A stretch of DNA of 64,000 nucleotides, taken from positions 186,001-250,000 of the forward strand of contig JANSYI010000001.1 of assembly GCA_024742475.1 (NCBI GenBank), in the 5' to 3' direction. The DNA comes from a bacterium. Its GTDB lineage: Bacteria; Myxococcota_A; Polyangia; Nannocystales; Nannocystaceae. Both the position numbers and the translations under genes were made by a program. Positions 14,814 through 24,672 of this stretch are shown here, piece by piece; within the stretch, counting starts at the first letter, position 1, and each line of letters opens with the position of its first letter. The notes beneath the pieces were generated by a model that was given only the letters and a program-made list of their open reading frames with translations, did not search any database and was not told the origin of the DNA.

Positions 14814-16817
14814 ATGCGTACCCTCGCGAGCCGCGCCACGCTGTGGCTGATGGCCGCGGCGGTGTGGGCCCATCCGCCCACCGAGGTGTACGCAGACTTC
14901 GGCATGCCGCTCTACCCCGCGCTTGCCGGACTCACCGCGCTGTTCTCGTTTGCGTCCGCCCTCCACCGGCCGGAGCGACGGTGGACCGCAGCGCTGGGCA
15001 CCGCGGGCGCGCTGACCTGGGCCGCGACCGAGCTGATCTCCGCTGCTGCCGAACCGATGCGCGGCTTGTTCATCGCGCTCGCGACGGTCGCCATCGTGGC
15101 GCTGCTTTGGCCGCCCGACCGCCTGCGCAACGACGACCTCGCGCAGCCCGAGGGCGCGCGCCGAGGCATCGTCATGCTCCCGCTGTGGCTCGGTGCCGCG
15201 TTCGCCCTACACGCCACGATCGGTCGCGCTGCGCTCGGCCTCCCGACTTCCGCCGCGCTTTCGGCCCTTCACGCCGTCGTACCGACGCTGATGCTCCTGG
15301 AGCGCTCGGGCTCTCGGTGGGAGCGCGCCTTCTTCGGGTCCGCGTTGGTCGCGGCGGCCCTGCCCTTGGTGGACGGGTCGACCGCAGCGATCGGGCATCG
15401 ATTGGCGCTGGCACCCGGAGGGCTCCTGGCGGCTCTGCTAACCTCCGTCGCCCTTCGGCCCAAGGCGGCGTTGCCCACTCCGGCCCGCTTCGGCTCACTC
15501 GCTGACCTCCTCTTCGCGCGACCGTCCCGCGTCCTGGTCGTCTCGTTTCTGGCGCTGTGCCTGCTGGGGACGTTCGTGCTTCGACTGCCGGTCTCCACGA
15601 CCAGCGCGGTCTCCTGGCTCGACGCTGCGTTCACGGCGACGAGCGCCGTCTGTGTGACAGGCCTCATCGTCCTCGACACGCCCAGCGCGTTCACGGGGTT
15701 CGGACAGCTGACTCTGTTGCTGCTCATTCAGCTCGGCGGACTCGGGATCATGGCCGTCTCCGCAGCCGCCGTCGCGCTGCTCGGGCGAAGGTTGCCGGTC
15801 TCGTACGAGCGGACCACGGCGCAGCTCATCGGGGTGGAGGGTCGTTCGAGCATTCAGCCCACGATCCGGCTGATCCTCCTGACCACGTTCGTCACCGAGG
15901 GGGTTTGCGCGGCGCTGCTCTTCGTGGGCTTCGTCGCGAGGGGAGAAAGCGCGGGACCAGCCCTGTGGAGGGCCGTCTTCACCGCCATCTCGGCGTTCTG
16001 CAACGCAGGTTTCGCCTTGCAGACCGACAGCCTCGTGCCCTACGCCGACAGCCCCTACATTCTGACCGTCGTCGGGCTGACCATCGTCATCGGAGGCCTG
16101 GGCCCCGTCGTCGTCGCTGCCCTCACGCCGTGGCGTCCGGACGCCCGCCGCACCGTGCAGGTCCGGCTCATCGTGTGGACGAGCGTCTTGCTGCTCATCG
16201 TTCCCGCCATCCTCATCGCCATCGTCGAGTGGAATACCTCGCTGGCGGGCCTGCGCCCCTCGGACCGGGTGGTCAACGCCGCGTTTCAGTCGGTCACGCT
16301 GCGTACCGCGGGCTTCAACAGCATCGACCTCACGCAGATTCGACCCACGACCTGGACGCTCATGGTGATGACGATGTTCATCGGTGGGAGCCCCGGCTCG
16401 ACCGCCGGTGGCATCAAGACGACGACGTTCGCGATGGTCGTGTTGTTGGTGTTTGCGGTCGTGGGCCGATCCGAACGCGTCACCGCGTTCGGCAGGCAGA
16501 TCAGCCTCAGCTCGGTGCGACGCGCAACCGCGACGACCGCCGTGGCTGCCTTCGGCGTCGTCGCGACGACGCTGGCCTTGCTGCTGACGCAAGACATTCG
16601 CTTCGACGTCGTGGTGTTCGAGGCGGTCAGCGCTCTGGCGACCGTGGGTCTGTCCACGGGCGGAACCGGCGGCCTCGACCAAGTCGGCAAAGTGCTCGTC
16701 ATCGCGTGCATGTTCTCGGGCCGAATCGGCTCGCTCACCCTGTTTCTGTTCCTGTCACGAAGCGTCGGTGCGCGCTACGAGACGCTTCTGCCCGAGGAGG
16801 CAGTGGCCACGGGATGA
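14814..16817 (+). CDS. trkH: TrkH/KtrB-type potassium transporter with extra N-terminal membrane domain
   Basis: 667 residues (typical KtrB/TrkH about 450-500). Residues from about 230 on form the K+-translocating core of four membrane-pore-membrane repeats. The four filter signatures are visible: TSAVCVTGL, SAFCNAGFAL, RTAGFNS and ATVGLSTGG. The first 200 or so residues add about six hydrophobic segments not found in the classical subunit. ATG 14814 is chosen; GTG 14802 would add four residues and is nearer the candidate -10. It is followed by the TrkA-type regulatory subunit, so the pair should form a gated K+ uptake system in the inner membrane. Confidence 0.92.
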   Translation: MRTLASRATLWLMAAAVWAHPPTEVYADFGMPLYPALAGLTALFSFASALHRPERRWTAALGTAGALTWAATELISAAAEPMRGLFIALATVAIVALLWPPDRLRNDDLAQPEGARRGIVMLPLWLGAAFALHATIGRAALGLPTSAALSALHAVVPTLMLLERSGSRWERAFFGSALVAAALPLVDGSTAAIGHRLALAPGGLLAALLTSVALRPKAALPTPARFGSLADLLFARPSRVLVVSFLALCLLGTFVLRLPVSTTSAVSWLDAAFTATSAVCVTGLIVLDTPSAFTGFGQLTLLLLIQLGGLGIMAVSAAAVALLGRRLPVSYERTTAQLIGVEGRSSIQPTIRLILLTTFVTEGVCAALLFVGFVARGESAGPALWRAVFTAISAFCNAGFALQTDSLVPYADSPYILTVVGLTIVIGGLGPVVVAALTPWRPDARRTVQVRLIVWTSVLLLIVPAILIAIVEWNTSLAGLRPSDRVVNAAFQSVTLRTAGFNSIDLTQIRPTTWTLMVMTMFIGGSPGSTAGGIKTTTFAMVVLLVFAVVGRSERVTAFGRQISLSSVRRATATTAVAAFGVVATTLALLLTQDIRFDVVVFEAVSALATVGLSTGGTGGLDQVGKVLVIACMFSGRIGSLTLFLFLSRSVGARYETLLPEEAVATG

Positions 16818-16837
16818 CCCGCGCCTCCTGAGGATCC

Positions 16838-17503
16838 ATGCCCAAGCAATCTCTCGTCATCGGTGTCGGCCAGTTCGGAGGCGCACTCGCGCGCGGACTC
16901 GCGGAGCAAGGCAGCGAAGTTCTCGCCGTCGACTCCGACGAGTCGGCCATTCGCCGCGTCCTTCCGCACGTCGCCGACGCCATCGTCATGGACGCAGCCG
17001 ACGAGGAGGCGCTGCGGTCGCTATGCCCTCAGGATCGTGAGGTCTGCATCTGCGCGCTCGGTGAGAACGACCGTGAAGGCAGCATCATGGTCACGGCGAT
17101 GCTTCGTCAGATGGACGCGCCGCAGATCGTCGCGCGCGCCACCGACGATCTGCACGCACGCGTGCTTCGCATGGTCGGCGCCCACGAGGTCGTTCAACCC
17201 GAGCGCGACTACGGAGAGCGGCTGGCCAAGCGACTGGTCTGGAACGGCGTGTTCCGAGTGTTGCCGCTCGGCGGAGAGTTGATCCTCACGGAGCTCGACG
17301 TCCCCGAGGCGTTCTGGGGGCAAACGCTCGCCGAGCTGCGGCTCCCCGAGCGATTCAACGCCGTGGTCGCGGCCCACCGGCGAGACGGGGAGGACGAGAC
17401 CCAGCTCGCGCTGTGCGACCCCCACCGACCGCTGCAGCGAGGGGACTCGCTCGTCCTCGTCTCTTCGGAGACCAACGTCCGCAAGCTCTCGGAGCTGTGC
17501 TGA
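16838..17503 (+). CDS. trkA: TrkA/KtrA-type potassium channel regulatory subunit (RCK)
   Basis: 221 residues, the usual KtrA length: one RCK_N and one RCK_C domain. The Rossmann motif IGVGQFGGALARGLAEQG is at the N-terminus; the acidic VDSDES ends strand 2 and binds the ribose, and VVQPERDYGERLAKRL marks the link to the C-terminal lobe. It gates TrkH/KtrB in response to nucleotides. GAGGA a few bases before the ATG is a clear ribosome site, in contrast with operon-leading genes here. The stop overlaps the next start (TGATG). Confidence 0.93.
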   Translation: MPKQSLVIGVGQFGGALARGLAEQGSEVLAVDSDESAIRRVLPHVADAIVMDAADEEALRSLCPQDREVCICALGENDREGSIMVTAMLRQMDAPQIVARATDDLHARVLRMVGAHEVVQPERDYGERLAKRLVWNGVFRVLPLGGELILTELDVPEAFWGQTLAELRLPERFNAVVAAHRRDGEDETQLALCDPHRPLQRGDSLVLVSSETNVRKLSELC

Positions 17504-18384
17504 TGGACATCCGCCGAGAAACTCGCCTTGGGCTGTCGGTCCTCCTCATCGTGCAGGTCTTGCTGTGCATGCTCTCCATCGCGCTGTTGATGCGCATGGG
17601 GCCCGCGGTGCAGCGGATTCTAGAAGACAACGTGTACAGCGTCGAAGCGGTCGAGGACATGGCGGCCATCTTCGCGCTCTCGCACGAGCCCACCTCCACG
17701 CCCGCGGCGTACACCGACGCGCTTCGCCGCGTTCGCGACAACATCACCGAGGACGCCGAGGTGCCGCTCGTGGAACAGCTCGAGGCGCGATCTGCCGACG
17801 CGTTCGCGGGCGACCCCGAGGCGAGAGACGCCGTGGTGAACGCGCTGCGCAAGCTCGGTGAGGTGAACCGTCTCTCCATGCAGAGGGCCGACGAAGAGGC
17901 ACAGCGCCTCGGGCGTGCAGGGGCATGGGCGGCAGTCGTTCTGGGCGCGGCCTCGCTCGCCATCGGGATCGGGGTGTATCGACGACTTCGTATCCGTCTC
18001 GAGCTCCCACTCGAGCATCTTCGCCGCACCATGCACGCCGTGCGAACCGGCAACCATCGAGCGCGAGCTGGCGCCGTCGAAGGTCCCGCCGAGCTCGTCG
18101 AGCTCGCGGAGAACATCGACTGGACCCTCGACCACAGCGAGCAACAGCGCCGCCCCGTCACGGGCGGAACCCCGTCACCCGACCGGGACGCCGCCTTTCG
18201 CCGGGCGCTGCGTTGGACCTCGGACCGGGCCCAGCTACAGGTTCTCTTGGTCGACGAGGCCGACAAGCTCGCGTTCGGTGACCTGGATGTGTTCGCGGAA
18301 TACGCCGCAGACGACTCCAACTGGGAACGCGCGCCCCTCGAGCACACCGACCTGTCGCTCCTGTGGCGCCCACGGCAGGGGTAG
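17503..18384 (+). CDS. two-TM HAMP-domain membrane protein
   Basis: 293 residues. A first TM is at about 9-30 (LSVLLIVQVLLCMLSIALL). A periplasmic helical region of about 100 residues follows, then a second TM at about 138-158 (WAAVVLGAASLAIGIGVY). A HAMP-like linker (RRLRIRLELPLEHLRRTMHA) comes next, and about 80 cytoplasmic residues with no kinase, cyclase or methyl-accepting domain. It resembles the sensory front half of a histidine kinase. Its start overlaps the TrkA stop by one base and a PAS-containing hybrid kinase follows, so it may be the membrane input for that kinase or a partner of the K+ system. Confidence 0.75.
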   Translation: MDIRRETRLGLSVLLIVQVLLCMLSIALLMRMGPAVQRILEDNVYSVEAVEDMAAIFALSHEPTSTPAAYTDALRRVRDNITEDAEVPLVEQLEARSADAFAGDPEARDAVVNALRKLGEVNRLSMQRADEEAQRLGRAGAWAAVVLGAASLAIGIGVYRRLRIRLELPLEHLRRTMHAVRTGNHRARAGAVEGPAELVELAENIDWTLDHSEQQRRPVTGGTPSPDRDAAFRRALRWTSDRAQLQVLLVDEADKLAFGDLDVFAEYAADDSNWERAPLEHTDLSLLWRPRQG

Positions 18385-18402
18385 GGCCTCCATGCACACG
18401 CG

Positions 18403-18456
18403 TACAGTCGAGGGGTGAACGCCGGGGGCCGTTTTGGCGCGTCGGAACGATGTTGA
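18403..18456 (+). promoter_or_regulatory. candidate -10 (TACAGT) and 13-codon leader ORF before hybrid kinase
   Basis: TACAGT at 18403-18408 is followed by 6 bases and GTG 18415, which opens a 13-codon frame ending in a TGA at 18454-18456. That stop overlaps the hybrid kinase start region (ATG 18450-18452). A leaderless mini-ORF could couple translation to the kinase. Confidence 0.35.
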
Positions 18457-19997
18457 TCGAGCAACGAAGCCCAGGGTCTCGCAGCTGGGATACTATCCCG
18501 CGCATCGACGACGAAGACAAAGAGACGGCAACGCTGGGGATGAGCGTTCCCGAGGCACGCGTTCCGGGGATCCTGGCGGCGCTGCCCGACCTGATGTTCA
18601 TCGTCTCGCGGGACCTTGTGTTCGAGGCGTATCAAGCGCCCGACCCCGACAAGCTGCTGATGCCACCGAGCGCCTTCATCGGCAAGCGGGTCGACGAAGT
18701 CGTTCCGCCCGACGTCGCGAGGCGAGTCGAGGAGGCCGTCGTGGCGACGCTCTCGGACGGCCAACGCCGCACGGTCCCCTATTCGTTCGATCTTCCCGAC
18801 GGGCGGCAGTGGTTCGAAGCCATCTCCGGCGTCTGTGACGAGAACTCGGTGCTGTTCGTCGTCCGCGACCGAACGCGCCAAGTGCTCGTCGAAGAGCGCC
18901 TGCGCAACTCCGACCGCATGGCGTCCCTGGGAATGTTGGCCTCGGGCGTCGCGCACGAGATCAACAACCCGCTCACCTACGTCCTGGGCAACCTCGAGAT
19001 CCTTCGCGCCGAGCTCGAGCCCAACGCCAGCGCAGAGATCCGCGGTGCGTTCGACGACGTCAGCTACGGGCTCGAACAGGTCAAGGCGCTGATCAGCGAT
19101 CTGCGCGTCTTCTCGCACCCGGGCCAGAGCAAGCGCGAAGCGGTCGACGTCGACCACGTGATCGACGCGACCCTGCGCATCGCCAGGTCTGCGCTCAGCC
19201 ATCGAGCGGCCCTCTCCTATCCTCGCAAAGACGTGCCGGCGGTCTTGGGGAACGCCAGCCAGATCGGCCAAGTCATCCTCAACCTCGTCACCAACGCGAT
19301 CGATGCCATCGAGCCGGGCCCGATCGCGGACAACGAGGTCCGCGTCGAGACCACCTTCGACGACGAGACCGTCACCGTGTCGGTCAGCGACACGGGGGTG
19401 GGCATCCCGCCCGAGCTGCGCGAGCGCATCTTCGACCCGTTCGTCACCAGCAAGGACGTCGGAAGCGGCACCGGCCTCGGCTTGGCGATCTGCCGTAGCA
19501 TCACCGAATCCCTCGGTGGCTCGATTCGCGCCCAGGGCCGCGAACCCCGGGGCACGACCGTGAGCATCACGCTGCGCAGACACGACGGCGCCGCGGACAC
19601 TGGCGCGCGTCCAGATGCAGATGCGGCCCCAAAGCCCCACAGCGCCGCCATCCTCCTCGTCGACGACGACCCGCGCGTCGCCGAGATCGCGGCGCGGGCG
19701 CTGGATCACTACGACGTCACCACCGTGCACAGCGGCGGCGCAGCGCTCGAAGCTCTGCGGGGCTCGCAGCGCTTCGACGTGGTGCTGTGCGATCTCATGA
19801 TGCCCGGGATGACCGGGATGGAGCTCTACCGGGCCGTCGAGAACGAAGCTCCCAAGGTGGCCGCGCGCTTCGTCTTCATGACCGGCGCGGCGTTCAGCGA
19901 CGACGCGCGGGAGTTCGTCAAGGCGACGGCGCGGCCCCTGCTGCAGAAGCCGTTCGACATGGCGGCCGTGCGATCCACCGTCGCCGACCAGCTCTGA
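18450..19997 (+). CDS. hybrid sensor histidine kinase (PAS-HisKA-HATPase-REC)
   Basis: 515 residues from ATG 18450; ATG 18540 is an alternative. Residues about 40-145 form a PAS domain (ILAALPDLMFIVSRDLVFEA, ending in VLFVVRDRT). The H-box MLASGVAHEINNPLTYV places the phospho-acceptor at His169. The ATPase boxes are ILNLVTNAIDAI, VSDTGVGIPPELRERIFDPF and GTGLGLAICR. A receiver follows from about 400 (ILLVDDDPRVAEI) with Asp448 in VVLCDLMMPGMTG. No membrane segment; the HAMP protein just upstream may supply membrane input. It is convergent with the Cys-rich lipoprotein gene, six bases between stops. Confidence 0.92.
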   Translation: MLIEQRSPGSRSWDTIPRIDDEDKETATLGMSVPEARVPGILAALPDLMFIVSRDLVFEAYQAPDPDKLLMPPSAFIGKRVDEVVPPDVARRVEEAVVATLSDGQRRTVPYSFDLPDGRQWFEAISGVCDENSVLFVVRDRTRQVLVEERLRNSDRMASLGMLASGVAHEINNPLTYVLGNLEILRAELEPNASAEIRGAFDDVSYGLEQVKALISDLRVFSHPGQSKREAVDVDHVIDATLRIARSALSHRAALSYPRKDVPAVLGNASQIGQVILNLVTNAIDAIEPGPIADNEVRVETTFDDETVTVSVSDTGVGIPPELRERIFDPFVTSKDVGSGTGLGLAICRSITESLGGSIRAQGREPRGTTVSITLRRHDGAADTGARPDADAAPKPHSAAILLVDDDPRVAEIAARALDHYDVTTVHSGGAALEALRGSQRFDVVLCDLMMPGMTGMELYRAVENEAPKVAARFVFMTGAAFSDDAREFVKATARPLLQKPFDMAAVRSTVADQL

Positions 19998-20003
19998 GGC
20001 CGC

Positions 20004-20888
20004 TCATTCTCCGACCGGGACGGCACAGACGCCGAGGTTGGCGTTGATGGGTGGCGTCCCTCCTTCGGGATAGTACGGAAGACACTCCTCGAGCTCGCCT
20101 GGGCACACCGCGTCGTCATCCAGGTTGCACAGCTGGGCGCAGCATCCGGTGCCTTCGCCCGACTCGAGACAGGCGTCCGCGTCGACCACCGGAGCGGCAC
20201 GGCACGAGAAGCCAGGGTCACAAAGGCCGAGCGAGGTGGGCACGCAGGACTCGCCGTGCCCTCCAGCGGCCTCTTCGAGATCGGGCGCGCAGTACCAGCT
20301 GCGCTCGCTCTGGTCCTCCCGGCACGTCCAGCCATCGGGACAGCCGGCAAGATCGAGGGGGTCACAGTCCGCGAGGCACAGGGGTAGCCCAAGTCCATAG
20401 ACGGAGATGCAGTTGAGATCGGACTCGCCGCAGCTGTCGTCGGCGTCGCAATACGATGCGCAGGTCCCCATCGACACGCCCGCGCCTCCCAGACAGTACG
20501 AGCCGGCGGCGCAGGTATCGGACCCCGAGCCCGCAGGGCCAACCTCGCACGAGTCGCCGGGCTGCGCATCCGAGACGACGGGCACGCACTCGAAGGCCGG
20601 TTCCCCGAGGAAGTCGAAGTCGCCACCGCACTTGAAGCCGTCGCCGCATTCATCGAGCCTGGGATCGCACGACGCGGCGTCCAGCGTATCCCCCGACGGG
20701 TCGATGTCCGTGTCGGTCTCGGGCACGCCGGCGGTCAGCCCCGAGTCCGTGCCCGTCGAACCGTCTGCGGCCTCGGCTCCACTCGTCCCGGCGGCGGAGT
20801 CATCGGCCGACTCGGTCGCGCTGGAGTCGTCGCCACACCCGAGCGCGAGCGCACAGATCACAGGGAACACGAGGACACGAAGGCTCAT
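20004..20888 (-). CDS. Cys-rich lipoprotein of unknown function
   Basis: 294 residues. The signal peptide ends in CALALGC, a good lipobox, followed by an acidic Ser/Thr/Gly linker (about 20-70). The remainder has many cysteines in pairs typical of small disulfide-bonded domains, with repeated C-x(n)-G-x-x-C and CPDGWTC-like elements. It resembles many myxobacterial surface lipoproteins and no enzyme motif is visible. TAGGCC lies six bases before the ATG, a weak match to the -10 pattern seen elsewhere. Confidence 0.75.
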   Translation of the reverse strand: MSLRVLVFPVICALALGCGDDSSATESADDSAAGTSGAEAADGSTGTDSGLTAGVPETDTDIDPSGDTLDAASCDPRLDECGDGFKCGGDFDFLGEPAFECVPVVSDAQPGDSCEVGPAGSGSDTCAAGSYCLGGAGVSMGTCASYCDADDSCGESDLNCISVYGLGLPLCLADCDPLDLAGCPDGWTCREDQSERSWYCAPDLEEAAGGHGESCVPTSLGLCDPGFSCRAAPVVDADACLESGEGTGCCAQLCNLDDDAVCPGELEECLPYYPEGGTPPINANLGVCAVPVGE

Positions 20889-20959
20889 GGCGGCGGCCTA
20901 GCGCCTCGCCGCGGACCTGCAAGATGCTCACGGCAGTTGAGCGTGCATTCGCGCGCCGG

Positions 20960-22055
<1,096 letters not shown>

Positions 22056-22057
<2 letters not shown>

Positions 22058-22889
22058 GCTTGCTTCACGCTTCGTTTCCACCGTGTTTTGCTCCGGCCTG
22101 CTCGCTCTGGGCGCCTGCGACAAGGACGAGTCCTTGGGCGAGGTCGAGTCCGAAACCCAAGGCGAATCCGAGTCCCAAGGCGAATCCGAGTCGGAGTCAC
22201 AGGGCGAAAGTGGCTCTGACTCCGACTCCGACGGCAACTGTGCGGCCGACGCAATGATCTGCCCCGACGGCACCGCTGTCGGCCGCAGTGGCCCCGACTG
22301 CACGTTCGAACCCTGCCCCGGCGAGACCGACGGCGGCGACACGGGCGGCGGCGACACGGGCGGAGAGACCGACGGGGAGACGCTTTGCCCGCCCGACAAG
22401 GGCTACGCCGAACCCGCGGCGTGTCCATCCGAAGGGGACGGCAGCCCTTACGTGATCGATCCCGGCTGCCATGGGGTCTGCGACCTCGAGAACCCCGACT
22501 GCGGCGACGGCTTCACGTGCATGCCCGTCGAGATCAACCCGTGCATCTGCGACGAGGGCGAAGACTGCTGTGCTGCGTGCGCGGCCGGCTCGATGCTGTG
22601 CGTGCCCACGTTCACGGGCGACGCCTGTGATGCCTTCGCAGACGCGGAGTTCAGCTCGGTCGAGGAGTACGAGTGCGGCATCAGCAAGAAGGGACCCGTG
22701 CTGTGCAACTGGTCGATCACCTTCTCCGCCGCCGGCGAGTACCTTTGGATGTACTCCGACATCGGTCAAGGCGGCGGGTTCGCGTGCAAGGACGGCGTCG
22801 TCTCGATCGACAACGATCCCTCGCTCAACATCAGCTACGACCCCGAATCCGGCGTGCTGACCTGGGACGGCGTCGAGTACGTCCAGTAG
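22056..22889 (+). CDS. Cys-rich lipoprotein with acidic Ser/Glu linker
   Basis: 277 residues. The signal peptide ends in LLALGAC, the lipidated Cys at about 21. The linker is a run of Ser/Glu/Gln/Gly units ([16 protein letters not shown]) followed by Gly/Asp/Thr repeats. The C-terminal part has a Cys-rich region ([18 protein letters not shown]) and a beta-rich end. Function unknown; likely displayed on the surface. It diverges from the barrel gene, the two start codons overlapping in CATG at 22055-22058. Confidence 0.78.
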
Positions 22890-22952
22890 CCACGGACGAT
22901 TGGTTCACGACCTCCCGAGGTGAATGACCGCGTCGCGCGTTGATGGGGGCAC

Positions 22953-23423
22953 ATGTCAGTCCCCCAGCTCGCCTCTCGAGTGTTCGCCATCGCGGGTGTG
23001 GTCGGTGCCTCCGTTGGCCTTGGCGCTTCGGCCGAGGCCGACGAGCCCGCCTCGGTCGTCACCTTGCAACGCCTCGTCGACGGCGACGTCAGCTTTCGCT
23101 TCCTCGGTCGTGGCGACTATCACGGCGGTGGCACGAGCGCGACCACCGTCGAGCTAGAGCTTCGCAACGTCGACGGGCCGATGACGATCTCCTGCGATCT
23201 CGAACGCGGCATCGACAAGGAGATGCAAGTCGTCGAGTTCTTCCACGGCACGGGCAACACCTCGAGCGAGACCGGACTCTCCTTGGTCGTCTCGAAAGAG
23301 GAGTTCACCTTCGTCGTGGTGCCGGATCAACCCGGCGACTACACCTACCAGTTTCGCTCGCTCTCCGAGAAGCCGGACTGGGATTGGATCGCTCCCCACG
23401 AGTGCCGCGTGGAGGCCGTCTGA
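22953..23423 (+). CDS. secreted protein of unknown function
   Basis: 156 residues with a signal peptide (VFAIAGVVGASVGLGASAEA, cleavage after about residue 29). The mature part is about 125 residues of probable beta-sandwich, with strands such as VELELRNVDGPMTISCDL and EFTFVVVPDQPGDYTYQF; two cysteines could pair. No family recognised. It ends two bases before the next gene, which also encodes a secreted protein with a similar Cys placement at its end, so the two probably form one unit. Confidence 0.65.
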   Translation: MSVPQLASRVFAIAGVVGASVGLGASAEADEPASVVTLQRLVDGDVSFRFLGRGDYHGGGTSATTVELELRNVDGPMTISCDLERGIDKEMQVVEFFHGTGNTSSETGLSLVVSKEEFTFVVVPDQPGDYTYQFRSLSEKPDWDWIAPHECRVEAV

Positions 23424-23424
23424 C

Positions 23425-24078
23425 ATGACGACCCGTCTCTCCATGCTCTTCGTCGCCGCGCTGGCAGCCGGTTCGGTCGGCGTCTCATCGATGGCCGACG
23501 CACGCCCCAAGCGTTCTTCGAAGCGTTCCGCCCGCAAGTCTCGCAAGAGCCCCCGTTTCGAGGGCAAACGGTCCATGCCCAGCGATGGGCGCACGCTCGA
23601 CTTCCGCACGGGCGACGCGCTGCAGCGTCCGACGCAGAACGCTCCGACCCAGGACCCCTCGTACGATCCCGGGCTACCGAACATGGGCGCGATGACTCCG
23701 CCGGCTGCGACGACAGACCCGGCGAGACCATTCTACTGGTTCTCGCCGGCGACGATCTCTGCTCCCGGCGAGCTCCGGCTCTGGAGCACCCGCTATCGCG
23801 AATGGACGCCGGAGATGCTCGTCGTGGGTCGCCGCGGCGCGGAGTTCAAGGCAAGATTCGGCGCCGGCGAGACGGTCTTCATCACCTGCGGAGTCGCAGG
23901 GAGGAAAGTGGCCAAGGGCTTCGACGTGACCCACGAGGGCGTGACCACGGTCGTCAAGCCCGTGAACTCCAAGATCGAGTTCGCCATCGTCGGCACCGAC
24001 GCAGACGCCGACCTTCGAGTCGTCCCCCGAGGGGGGCGCAGCTTCGGCCTCATGGGGTGCGAGGCCCAGGTCCAGTAG
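23425..24078 (+). CDS. secreted basic protein of unknown function
   Basis: 217 residues. A signal peptide ending near MADARP is followed by a very basic stretch (KRSSKRSARKSRKSPRF). A Pro/Thr linker leads to a beta-rich C-terminal half (WFSPATISAPGELRLWSTRY, VFITCGVAGRKVAKGF). The basic segment could bind DNA, peptidoglycan or lipopolysaccharide. It starts two bases after the preceding secreted protein. No family recognised. Confidence 0.62.
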   Translation: MTTRLSMLFVAALAAGSVGVSSMADARPKRSSKRSARKSRKSPRFEGKRSMPSDGRTLDFRTGDALQRPTQNAPTQDPSYDPGLPNMGAMTPPAATTDPARPFYWFSPATISAPGELRLWSTRYREWTPEMLVVGRRGAEFKARFGAGETVFITCGVAGRKVAKGFDVTHEGVTTVVKPVNSKIEFAIVGTDADADLRVVPRGGRSFGLMGCEAQVQ

Positions 24079-24085
24079 CCGCCGC

Positions 24086-24577
24086 TCACCGCTGCGTGTC
24101 GGCGCGAGGCATGCCAGCGAGCAGCTCCGCCGCCGAGACGTACGTGGAGATCGTCTTGGCGGGCGGTGGGACTTCGCCGCGGGCGAACGCCTGCGCGTTG
24201 GCGTCCGTCATCGTCCAGAAGCCGACCCACGGCATGGCCGCGGCGCCGAGCGTCATCTGCAGCGCTTCGGCGGCGGCGGAGGGGTCGGTGACGTCGAGCC
24301 TCGCGGTCACGAAGTCTGCGCGCAGGGCCTGCGCGACGGCGGGGTCGCGGAACGTCTCGGACTCGAGCTGCTTGCACGGAACGCACCACTGCGCGCGGAC
24401 ATCGAGCATCAAACCCTTGCCCGCGGTTGCAGCGTCGGCCGCGAGCTCGGCGAGCTCGGAGCCCGAGTCGATGTCGACCCACACCACCTGTGCGGGCGCC
24501 TCCGCGGCGGGGGGCGCTTTGGCCGGCTCGGTCTCGCACGCGGCCAGCAACACGAGCGACAGCGAGATTCGGCGCAT
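24086..24577 (-). CDS. thioredoxin-like lipoprotein
   Basis: 163 residues from ATG 24577. The lipobox is LVLLAAC. The thioredoxin fold carries the redox motif WCVPCKQLE, with AAAMPWVGFW as the cis-Pro loop, most like the C-terminal (gamma) domain of DsbD or DUF255-type thioredoxins. It probably acts as a periplasmic disulfide reductant or chaperone anchored to a membrane. An in-frame TTG at 24595 would add six residues. Convergent with the secreted-protein pair. Confidence 0.85.
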   Translation of the reverse strand: MRRISLSLVLLAACETEPAKAPPAAEAPAQVVWVDIDSGSELAELAADAATAGKGLMLDVRAQWCVPCKQLESETFRDPAVAQALRADFVTARLDVTDPSAAAEALQMTLGAAAMPWVGFWTMTDANAQAFARGEVPPPAKTISTYVSAAELLAGMPRADTQR

Positions 24578-24672
24578 CGCGGTGAAGATGCCCAAGCGCC
24601 TGTAGCCCCGTCAAACGGCCGCAGGTCGATTCGGCTGGTCGTCCGCCGACCCGTCGGTCACTCTGCGGGCGA

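Noticed and set aside
17355..19730. 791-codon minus-strand open frame
   Set aside because: Lies opposite trkA, the HAMP gene and the hybrid kinase, all with clear domains; composition is Arg/Ser/Ala-rich with no motif.
20060..20653. Overlapping frames on both strands within the Cys-rich lipoprotein gene
   Set aside because: The lipobox and Cys spacing of the 20004-20888 frame are coherent; the others lack any start context or domain.
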